Part shown: positions 15,633-21,583 of the stretch, one piece after another
Numbering within the stretch: the stretch's first letter is position 1
How the letters are laid out: every line of letters starts with the position of its first letter
The notes under the pieces: model-generated
The model's database searches: none
What the model saw: only the letters and a program-made list of their open reading frames with translations
Told to the model about the DNA's origin: nothing
Translations under genes and position numbers: made by a program
IMG/VR virus record: IMGVR_UViG_3300032278_000124
Coordinates: 1-22,778 of that record
Source of the DNA: a virus
Direction: 5' to 3' (one strand)
DNA: 22,778 bases

Positions 15633-15979
15633 TGGCATTAGTCGGACAACAGCTGGATCAGATGCAGCCAACTGCTTCCGGGAGTGAGTGGTATATTGCC
15701 ACGGGGGTGACGAACCTGATTGACATTGCGTTCACGTCGTTCAAGCTGGCTAACTTTTCCGACGAGGAGATCCTGGTCGATATCTACCACGACTCGGCCG
15801 GCGGAAGTACGTGGGACAATACGACGATCATCTACGCTCAAATCCGTTTGCTCCCACTTCGAACTCGCGACATAAAGCCAGCTGTGTGGTTCAGTACGAA
15901 CACTGAACAGCTGGGGATCAAGGCCTCCTCGGCCTCTAAGATCAACGCAACGGTGTACGGTCAGATTCGAACGAGCTAG
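15632..15979 (+). CDS. Small beta-rich virion-cluster protein
   Basis: 115 residues. Strand pattern YIATGVTNLIDIAFTSFKLANFSDEEILVDIYHDSAGGSTWDN (about 21-63), then AQIRLLPLRTRDIKPAVWFSTNTEQLGIKAS. Resembles short beta-sandwich phage structural proteins that report 'time to bind' surfaces only by context; no named family recognised. The G5 run just before ATG 15632 and the TAATG overlap define the start. No cysteines, helices or enzyme motifs. Confidence 0.65.
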   Translation: MALVGQQLDQMQPTASGSEWYIATGVTNLIDIAFTSFKLANFSDEEILVDIYHDSAGGSTWDNTTIIYAQIRLLPLRTRDIKPAVWFSTNTEQLGIKASSASKINATVYGQIRTS

Positions 15980-15983
15980 TGAC

Positions 15984-16520
15984 ATGTCGTGGTTTAAGGG
16001 TTGTTGTTGCGGGACTAGGCTAATCAGCTGCTCGGTTTGTCCTGGAAGCGGGTTCGAGGCGCCGTCTACCATAGAAGTTAAAATCAACTCCCCTGTTCCT
16101 GACTTTAACGATCTGTGCGGTACTTGCGAGGACGACCTAGGGGACGGATCGGGAGTGGGGGGGGCTGCTAAGTTTGTCTTGCGCCGCACGGGCTGTCCTT
16201 CGGAGATACTCTTTCCTGATTTACCTATTCACGCTTGCGTGTGGTGTGTGAACTTCGCTGCCGTGAAGGGGTGCGTTTATAATTGGTTGTATGTGGATTT
16301 GTACAGGGCAGCCGGAAGCAGGAATGTGATTTTGCAGGGGGTCCTAAGCAACAGCTTCGGAACTTCGGAGTATTACTATTGGCGGAAGGATCTGGGAGCC
16401 GTTGGGGTTGGGTTTTCGTGCACGGGTTTCGAGCACAACCTGGCTTTCGCGGCGGCGGTTCCCTCGGATAACTGCAGGAGCGGGTCAACGTTAGATGTGG
16501 GCTTCCCGACGTTATCGTAG
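15984..16520 (+). CDS. Cysteine-rich protein with three CxxC pairs
   Basis: 178 residues with 13 cysteines: C7-C9 as a CCC triplet, C16, C19, C45, C48, C71, C85, C88, C97, C146 and C164. CxxC pairs at 16/19, 45/48 and 85/88 suggest zinc-binding knuckles or a disulfide-rich virion domain. The middle (about 98-140) is aromatic and beta-like (NWLYVDLYRAA, SEYYYWRKDLG). No secretion signal. No family recognised. It starts four bases after the previous gene and a second Cys-rich gene follows immediately. Confidence 0.65.
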   Translation: MSWFKGCCCGTRLISCSVCPGSGFEAPSTIEVKINSPVPDFNDLCGTCEDDLGDGSGVGGAAKFVLRRTGCPSEILFPDLPIHACVWCVNFAAVKGCVYNWLYVDLYRAAGSRNVILQGVLSNSFGTSEYYYWRKDLGAVGVGFSCTGFEHNLAFAAAVPSDNCRSGSTLDVGFPTLS

Positions 16521-16521
16521 G

Positions 16522-16743
16522 ATGTGTGTCTATCAGCACTGTCCAGACGGCTTGTATCGCTGTCTGTGGTGTGGTGATGTAAGGAACACGGATCGGATCA
16601 TCAGCAATTGTTGTACGTCTTTGTGTTCTTTTTGGCGGAGGCTTAAGGAGTGCGAGGGCTGCCAACGGAGAAGGCGGTCCGTGGTTCGGAATTCTGGAAG
16701 GCTGTACGGGTTGGCGTCGAAGTTTTTTAATAAGTGGACATAG
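16522..16743 (+). CDS. Small Cys-rich, basic protein
   Basis: 73 residues from ATG 16522, one base after the preceding stop; a GTG nine codons upstream overlaps the previous gene. Nine cysteines (2, 7, 14, 17, 30, 31, 35, 44, 47) are packed into the first 47 residues, with CxxC at 14/17 and 44/47. The C-terminus is very basic (CQRRRRSVVRNSGR). This looks like a small zinc-ribbon protein. Pairing with the upstream Cys-rich gene suggests they act together, an inference. No ribosome site is evident, so translation may depend on termination-reinitiation. Confidence 0.55.
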   Translation: MCVYQHCPDGLYRCLWCGDVRNTDRIISNCCTSLCSFWRRLKECEGCQRRRRSVVRNSGRLYGLASKFFNKWT

Positions 16744-16811
16744 CCGCGCGGTCGAACACGACAAACGATATCGATTTCATGGCCTTTGGTATTCAGTACG
16801 GCCCGGCGTAA
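16734..16811 (+). CDS. Possible 25-residue leader peptide
   Basis: A short open frame from GTG 16734 to the TAA at 16809-16811 encodes MDIAARSNTTNDIDFMAFGI followed by QYGPA. It begins within the last codons of the upstream gene and its stop overlaps the next ATG as TAATG. That bridging geometry, together with the lack of a ribosome site before 16811, would allow reinitiation coupling. An internal ATG at 16779 gives a 10-residue version. It could equally be untranslated spacer. Confidence 0.3.
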   Translation: MDIAARSNTTNDIDFMAFGIQYGPA

Positions 16812-18070
16812 TGGCGTTTAGCTTTCAAATCGGTGAAACTGCCATTCCGGCGGCTCACACGGTCCAGACGATAAGCGTCACTGGCTTCACGCCGAAGCTG
16901 GTTATTATTTGGGGCGCATCCGGCGAGAACACCGATCATATGCGGGTCGGCTGGGGGATGGGAACCTCCTCGACAAACCGCGTTGCACGTAGTGTGTTCT
17001 CCGATCATAACGTAGGTACTAGTGATTGCCGGAGTTACCGATCAGCTAGCCACATAGTCTACTTTGATGGCCCTGCGGCGGCGGACGAAGCGCACGCCGA
17101 TCTCGACTCGCTCAACGACGGTAATTTTAAATTGGATTGGAGCACTACGGGTGCGGACGTTGAGGGAAAGTTTATTCAGTGGTTGGCAATTGGCGGGTTT
17201 GATATCTCCGATGCTTCGGTGTCTTCGTTTACTGCGCCGAGTTCAACGGGTGTTTCTAATCACGCTGATTCTAATTTTAATGTGGGTGCGCCTGATCTGG
17301 CGGTGTACATGACGGGTAACATGATAGCGTCGGATACGTTCCCGAAAGAGCGGGACCACGCTGTTATCTCAATCGGGGTTGCGACGGGGACGGACGAGGA
17401 ATGGTGTGTAGCGATTGTTGCCAAGGACGCGGTAACGACAACGGTGACTTACAAGGGCAACCGAGACGACAAATGCGTAGGGGTTATCGACGACGGGAGC
17501 GAGGCGTGGGAATACCTTGGGGAACATTCCGCGTTTACGTTCGCGGGCGGGAATGGTGGCCACGATGTTAATTGGACAACAGCCACATCGTCTAGCAAGT
17601 TAATCGACGTCATGTTTGTGAGGGGCGGCGATTACAAAGCGGGATTGCGAGCGGAGAAGACGACGATAGGTTTGGATTCGGTAGTTGGTGCGGGTTTTCA
17701 AGGATCGTGCGTTTTGGGAATGGGAACGGAGCAAAATAACAACGTGCTTGACGGCGATCTTCGGCTGACGATTAGTGCCGGGTCGGACACCCAAAATCGC
17801 TTTATGTGGTTTGGCGACGAAGACAATGTCGGGACGACGAATTGCAAGAGTGACAAGCTCGATCAGATGTATAGGCGGTTCGACATGTCGATGTTTTTGC
17901 TATGCAACTTCGACTTGGCGACGATGGATTCTGACGGCTTCACGACGAATTGGGACATCGCCGGAGCGGATCCCAACGAGTGGTGCTACCTAATAATTGG
18001 CGGTGTGGAGTCAATGCCAAGCGAGCGGGGTTTCAGTCGTGGCATGAGTAGACCGCGGGGGACGTTTTAG
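16811..18070 (+). CDS. Virion protein with triplicated beta domain
   Basis: 419 residues containing three diverged copies of one domain at about 20-129, 160-256 and 262-398. Copies 1 and 3 align clearly: SVFSDHNVGTSDCRSY (61-76) with WFGDEDNVGTTNCKSD (333-348), and DSLNDGNFKLDW (99-110) with TMDSDGFTTNWD (371-382), each followed by a strand ending AIGG or IIGG. The middle copy is shorter (AIVAKDAVTTTVTYKGNRDDKCVGVI, about 201-226). I recognise this 'edxxxttxxxxxxsdxcixxx...xadfxsxdxdGFtlnW' pattern from phage structural genes but have no family name. Probably a tail or fibre component. Start coupled by TAATG. Confidence 0.75.
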   Translation: MAFSFQIGETAIPAAHTVQTISVTGFTPKLVIIWGASGENTDHMRVGWGMGTSSTNRVARSVFSDHNVGTSDCRSYRSASHIVYFDGPAAADEAHADLDSLNDGNFKLDWSTTGADVEGKFIQWLAIGGFDISDASVSSFTAPSSTGVSNHADSNFNVGAPDLAVYMTGNMIASDTFPKERDHAVISIGVATGTDEEWCVAIVAKDAVTTTVTYKGNRDDKCVGVIDDGSEAWEYLGEHSAFTFAGGNGGHDVNWTTATSSSKLIDVMFVRGGDYKAGLRAEKTTIGLDSVVGAGFQGSCVLGMGTEQNNNVLDGDLRLTISAGSDTQNRFMWFGDEDNVGTTNCKSDKLDQMYRRFDMSMFLLCNFDLATMDSDGFTTNWDIAGADPNEWCYLIIGGVESMPSERGFSRGMSRPRGTF

Positions 18071-20032
18071 ATGCAAATACTATGGCGGAAGAACACGGCG
18101 TTCGGGCTTTCATTTCCGATTGTCGATAAGGAAAACCCCGACGCGTTCCTTGCTACGGGCAGTCCGACCGTGCTTGGATATTACAACGATTCCGGAACAT
18201 GGACTACGCTGCCCAGCCTCGGCGCGGTTACGCACATTGCATCGGGTTTATGGTCCATCGACTTGACGGCAGCGAATCTCAATCACGATAAGGTTATCCT
18301 TAAGGTTACCCATAGCGGGGGTTTAGATACTGCGTTTTTCTTTGACCTTGAAGCCGAGGAGAAGTTAAGGGACCTGGACAAGTGGAGAGGTACGCAACCG
18401 AGTACGCTTAATAACGCCAAGGTGCAGGTTGACGTGCAGCGGTGGATCAACGGTATTCCTAACGCGTTGAGCACGGGAAGCGTTGACACCAATATCAGGC
18501 TATGGCGCGGCAACGAGCCCCTGATCCTTAACAATGATTACGTACAATCGTCTGTTGGCGAGATGCAAGCGGATGTCGTTACGGCTGCGGCGATTGCTTT
18601 AAACGCGATTACATCGTCCGAGTTAGACGCGACAGCCGTAACCGAAATACGCGATGCTATCATTTCGGATGGGAACGCATTCGCGGGCGGCAACATAGAT
18701 GCGGCGATATCGTCGCGGTTGGCGCCGACCATTGCTGGCCGTACGTTGGATATCAATGGTGTAGGAAAAGCCGAGGCGGACGTTGTGCAGTGGCTGGCGG
18801 TTGCGTGTTCTCCGGTTACCACGGGCGGGTTGCCGGAAGTTGACATTTTACACTGGAACGGAGCCGCAGTAGCTACGCCAACCGTTGCGGGCGTTCCGGA
18901 GGTGGACGTCACGCACACTGAGGGGGCTGCCGTCGAAGCAACATCGGGCAGGTTCGACGTTGACGTGCATTTGTGGAACGGGGTGGCGGTAGCGGCGCCG
19001 AATGTGCCTGGAGTCCCAGAAGTTGATGTCAACTATTGGCGAGCATCGGTTCCAGGCCTTTTGGCTAACGATGCTGTCCCCGCAAATACGACTACCTGGA
19101 ACTCTGCTGCGGTAGCTGCGCCGGCAGTTTCTGGCGTTCCTAAAGTCGATCCGACGCATTGGAACGGGGACGCGGTAGCAACGCCAACAACGGCGGGAGT
19201 CCCCGAAGTGGACCTAACATACTGGCGAGGGTCGGAACCAAACTTGCTTGTCTCAAACCGTATCGATGCGAGCGTCGGAGCAATGGCAACGGACACGATG
19301 AACGCAGATGCCTTGGCTATAGATGCATTGGCTGAAATCAATGCGCAGGTGGATACGGCGATTGCCGACGCCCACCTTGATCATATATTCCACACGGGCG
19401 GCCAAGCTCAATCGGCCTCTACTGCTACGGTGACGAGGACCAACCTAGCCGAGGTTACTTCGGAGCATTATCGTGGGATGACTCTTCATTTCGTGACGGG
19501 AGCGCTATCTGGTCAGGCGCGCCCAATTGTGTCGTACGACGGTTCTGCGAAGTACCTTACCACCCTGGCCTTCACCGAGGCGCCTGCCAGTACTGACGAA
19601 TTCGTCATTAAAACCGACCATTGGGGCGCCGATGTCAATCAGTGGCTCGCGGCCGCAGTAGCTGCGCCAACTGTTGCGGGCGTTCCGGAGGTGGACGTCA
19701 CGCACATCGCCGGCGTAACGTCCCCGGCGACGTCCTTGCGTCGATTGTACGAGGACACGGTTAGCAGCGTGGTGAACGATGGTGCTCCCGCCGGCCATGC
19801 GTTCACAACGAGCCTGTCGAGCGCTGTGAACGACGCGTACCGGAATTGGGTATTGGTGTTCTACACGGGCTCGAACTCGGGGCATGGCCGCCGGGTCGTG
19901 GATTATAACGGGGCGACGAAGGCGGTGATTCTGGACGAGCCGTTTCCGCACGCTGTGGCAAACACGGATGCGTTTATTCTTTACGCGGCCGTGTATGTTC
20001 CCCGATTCCAGGATCGGACCGAGATTTATTAA
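18071..20032 (+). CDS. Repeat-rich tail fibre / receptor-binding protein
   Basis: 653 residues, the last and largest gene of the structural block. An N-terminal beta domain (1-95) is followed by W-x-G repeats (W105, W125, W145), a linker helix (165-200), then a run of about 21-residue repeats with consensus PEVDVTHWNGxAVATPTVAGV (about 255-385, again at 518-545). Interrupting them is a domain that appears twice: YRGMTLHFVTGALSGQARPI... (467-513) and YRNWVLVFYTGSNSGHGRRV... (590-637), both 'tG...GxxRxixdYdg'. Such repeats build trimeric fibre shafts; the duplicated domain may sit as knobs or blades. GGGGAC precedes ATG 18071. Receptor binding is inferred from architecture and position. Confidence 0.82.
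   Translation: MQILWRKNTAFGLSFPIVDKENPDAFLATGSPTVLGYYNDSGTWTTLPSLGAVTHIASGLWSIDLTAANLNHDKVILKVTHSGGLDTAFFFDLEAEEKLRDLDKWRGTQPSTLNNAKVQVDVQRWINGIPNALSTGSVDTNIRLWRGNEPLILNNDYVQSSVGEMQADVVTAAAIALNAITSSELDATAVTEIRDAIISDGNAFAGGNIDAAISSRLAPTIAGRTLDINGVGKAEADVVQWLAVACSPVTTGGLPEVDILHWNGAAVATPTVAGVPEVDVTHTEGAAVEATSGRFDVDVHLWNGVAVAAPNVPGVPEVDVNYWRASVPGLLANDAVPANTTTWNSAAVAAPAVSGVPKVDPTHWNGDAVATPTTAGVPEVDLTYWRGSEPNLLVSNRIDASVGAMATDTMNADALAIDALAEINAQVDTAIADAHLDHIFHTGGQAQSASTATVTRTNLAEVTSEHYRGMTLHFVTGALSGQARPIVSYDGSAKYLTTLAFTEAPASTDEFVIKTDHWGADVNQWLAAAVAAPTVAGVPEVDVTHIAGVTSPATSLRRLYEDTVSSVVNDGAPAGHAFTTSLSSAVNDAYRNWVLVFYTGSNSGHGRRVVDYNGATKAVILDEPFPHAVANTDAFILYAAVYVPRFQDRTEIY
18863..18917 (+). repeat. 55-bp direct repeat in fibre gene, copy 1
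   Basis: Matches 19652-19706 at 53 of 55 bases (differences A/G and C/T, at 18875 and 18883). Codes for part of the AVATPTVAGVPEVDVTH repeat unit. Near identity at the DNA level over synonymous sites points to recent duplication or ongoing recombination. Confidence 0.85.
19652..19706 (+). repeat. 55-bp direct repeat in fibre gene, copy 2
   Basis: Second copy of the repeat at 18863-18917, 789 bases downstream and in the same reading frame (789 is divisible by three). Homologous recombination between the copies would delete 263 residues without breaking the frame. Confidence 0.85.
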
Positions 20033-20076
20033 CTTCGCTCCTCTCGCAAGGCAAGTCGAAGTCCTGCGGCCCTCCT

Positions 20077-20104
20077 AACCGTAGAATCAGCGGAATCTAC
20101 GGTT
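20077..20104 (+). terminator. Possible terminator after the fibre gene
   Basis: AACCGTAGA (20077-20085) pairs perfectly with TCTACGGTT (20096-20104) around a 10-base loop, and the 3' arm runs into TTAT. It lies 45 bases after the fibre stop. The 3' arm is also the first of the tandem repeats, so a protein-binding role is an alternative. Confidence 0.4.
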
Positions 20105-20142
20105 TTATCTACGGTTTTATCTACGGTTTTATCTACGATTAG
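20095..20142 (+). repeat. 12-bp tandem repeats (iteron-like)
   Basis: Three exact head-to-tail copies of ATCTACGGTTTT at 20095-20106, 20107-20118 and 20119-20130, then a decayed fourth (ATCTACGATTAG, 20131-20142). A further half-copy lies inverted at 20077-20085. The period of 12 is close to one helical turn, so repeats would face nearly the same side of the DNA, as in iteron origins or cooperative operators. Confidence 0.85.
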
Positions 20143-20162
20143 ACCGGCCTGTGGCTCTGCCC

Positions 20163-20195
20163 ACTTTGTGCAACAGCCAGGCTGTTGCACAAAGT
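20163..20195 (+). repeat. Perfect 33-bp palindrome
   Basis: ACTTTGTGCAACAGCC (20163-20178) and its exact reverse complement GGCTGTTGCACAAAGT (20180-20195) flank a single A. No T-run follows on either strand, so it is not a standard terminator. Candidate roles are a dimeric-protein operator, a recombination or resolution site, or an origin hairpin. Confidence 0.9.
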
Positions 20196-20219
20196 AATAA
20201 GGTTATTCGGGAACCTCCC

Positions 20220-20248
20220 TTGAATCGTTATGCAAGAGGGGTTATCCT
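20220..20248 (+). promoter_or_regulatory. Candidate sigma70-type promoter for csrA
   Basis: TTGAAT (20220-20225) and TATCCT (20243-20248) are separated by 17 bases, each matching the consensus at four of six positions. It overlaps an imperfect inverted repeat (20212-20222 with 20233-20243). Predicted by eye only. Confidence 0.35.
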
Positions 20249-20289
20249 CCGTGTGTTTGCATTGCCAACCTTGTATTGAGGAGCTGAAC

Positions 20290-20457
20290 ATGCTGATCCT
20301 AAGCCGTCGCCGTGGCGAGACGATACACATAGGCGAAGATATCGTCATAGAAATCAGGCATGTTCGCGCGGACCTGGTCCGTGTTGGGATCTCGGCCCCC
20401 GAGCATGTCAAGATATTGAGGGGAGAACTTTTTGACATAGAGGACGACGATGGCTAG
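20290..20457 (+). CDS. csrA: CsrA/RsmA family RNA-binding regulator
   Basis: 55 residues, nearly the whole length of a bacterial CsrA. MLILSRRRGE is the conserved first strand, IGEDIVIEI and VRADLVRVGISAP (25-37) follow the family order, and L4 and R44 (in KILRGELF), key RNA-contacting residues in known CsrA, are present. The dimer binds GGA motifs in mRNA hairpins, usually over ribosome sites, blocking translation or altering stability. ATG 20290 is chosen because it begins the conserved strand and GAGGAG lies six bases before it; an in-frame ATG at 20230 would add 20 unrelated residues. It opens the early-type module. The acidic tail (DIEDDDG) is short. Its targets, phage or host, are unknown. 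Confidence 0.93.
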   Translation: MLILSRRRGETIHIGEDIVIEIRHVRADLVRVGISAPEHVKILRGELFDIEDDDG

Positions 20458-20461
20458 AAGC

Positions 20462-20485
20462 GCCCCATGGGGCATCTTGATTTTT
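20462..20485 (+). terminator. Weak terminator-like hairpin after csrA
   Basis: GCCCCATGGGGC (20462-20473) is a perfect palindrome, followed seven bases later by TTTTT (20481-20485). The gap between stem and T-run and the tiny loop make it weak. The palindrome contains an NcoI-like CCATGG core that may matter only by chance. Confidence 0.25.
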
Positions 20486-20533
20486 ATCCTGTTCGGCAAT
20501 TTAACGTAAACGAATTTTGGGAAAGGAAACACA

Positions 20534-21583
20534 ATGCCAACCGAACTGGTCGTACAATCGGACGAACAAGCAGCGAAGATGCAGGAATCGACACAACTTG
20601 CGAACACTTGGACGGTCCAGGACCTCGTCGATTCGGCGCAGAAGGTCAAGGAAGCCATGGCGCAGGCCATGTCGGCCGACGTGCATTATGGCGTGATCCC
20701 GGGAACCCGGGGGAAGCCGAGTCTATGGAAGCCTGGCGCGGAGAAGCTGTGCAGTCTGTTCCGGCTCGGAACACAGATCGAGCTAAACCGTACGGAGCTG
20801 GACAACGGGCACTTGGAAGTTGAGGCCCGCGTGAGGCTGGTGCACCTCCCCACGGGGAGACATGTGGGCGAGGGGGTGGGAAGCTGCACGACGATGGAAA
20901 GCCGTTATAGGTTTAGGGGCTGGGAGGGTAACGGAACGGAGCGTAAGCGGGTCGAGAACAGCAACCCGTGGGACCTGCGGAACACTGTCGTTAAGATGGC
21001 CTGTAAGCGGGGACTGGTTGCCGCAACACTGATTGTCACGGCTGCGTCTGACGTGTTTAGCCAGGACGTGGAGGATGTAGTAGGTCTGCAGACTCCACCT
21101 CCTCCTCGCCGGCGGGCGCCGCCCAAGTCTGCACCCCCAAGTCGCGAGAATCTCGGGGAAGTCCTGACAGAGGAGGCCCGCGGGTTCGACCAGGGGACGG
21201 ATGCTAAGCCCGTCTCGGACTTTGGGGCTATGGCCGCGGCGCTCAAGGACGATCAGAGCGGGCTAAAGCCACAGGAGTTTGATCGGGGGGATAAGGCGCT
21301 GGCGTGGGTCGATAGCTGCCGGGAGCGTGGGAGGGTGCCTAGGGAGGAGGTAGAGGATCTCTATTGGATCGTGATTGTCCTGATCTGCGGGCTGGCCGAA
21401 GGGGACCACGACGGGGCGATAGCGTGCGCCGAGTGGCTGCACGGACTCCTCTCGCGTGGGGCTATCACGGCGGACGTGCTTGATACGGCCAAACAGCTAG
21501 TATACGAGACGTCAGGGCTCCAGCCGGATCGCGAGATCAAATCGTTTTTGGGTGACGAGGGGACGAGCGAATCAAGTGGGTGA
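20534..21583 (+). CDS. Possible ssDNA-annealing/recombination protein
   Basis: 349 residues from ATG 20534, with AAAGGAAAC upstream. Residues 30-182 form a compact, recognisable phage domain: VKEAMAQAMSADVHYGVIPG (38-57), KPSLWKPGAEKLCSLFRL (61-78), VRLVHLPTGRHVGEGVGSCTTMESRYRFRGW (100-130), PWDLRNTVVKMACKRGLVAATLIVTAASDVFSQD (145-178). The order of a strand-rich 'GxGxxs' part, then a basic 'NTxxKMAxKRAxVxAxL' helix recalls Erf/RAD52-like annealing proteins, so a role in phage recombination or replication is plausible. I recognise the domain as widespread in phages but not its accepted name. A Pro/Arg-rich linker (187-204) leads to an unrecognised helical C-terminal region. Confidence 0.6.
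   Translation: MPTELVVQSDEQAAKMQESTQLANTWTVQDLVDSAQKVKEAMAQAMSADVHYGVIPGTRGKPSLWKPGAEKLCSLFRLGTQIELNRTELDNGHLEVEARVRLVHLPTGRHVGEGVGSCTTMESRYRFRGWEGNGTERKRVENSNPWDLRNTVVKMACKRGLVAATLIVTAASDVFSQDVEDVVGLQTPPPPRRRAPPKSAPPSRENLGEVLTEEARGFDQGTDAKPVSDFGAMAAALKDDQSGLKPQEFDRGDKALAWVDSCRERGRVPREEVEDLYWIVIVLICGLAEGDHDGAIACAEWLHGLLSRGAITADVLDTAKQLVYETSGLQPDREIKSFLGDEGTSESSG

Larger units (their letters stand above)
20033..20289 (+). promoter_or_regulatory. Non-coding control region before csrA
   Basis: 257 bases without a gene, between the fibre and csrA. It holds, in order: an AACCGTAGA/TCTACGGTT inverted repeat, 12-bp tandem repeats, a perfect 33-bp palindrome, a candidate promoter and a leader hairpin, each listed separately. 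It marks the border between structural genes and the early-type module and could be an origin, an operator block or both. Confidence 0.6.

Noticed and set aside
20095-20142. Possible CRISPR array.
   Set aside because: Units are only 12 bp and directly abutted with no spacers.
20230-20289. A longer CsrA beginning at ATG 20230.
   Set aside because: CsrA proteins start at the conserved MLIL strand. The extra 20 residues match nothing and the SD GAGGAG lies before ATG 20290.
20467-20823. A 118-codon + frame after csrA.
   Set aside because: It overlaps the start of the better-supported gene at 20534 in another frame and is low-complexity Gly/Arg text beyond that point.
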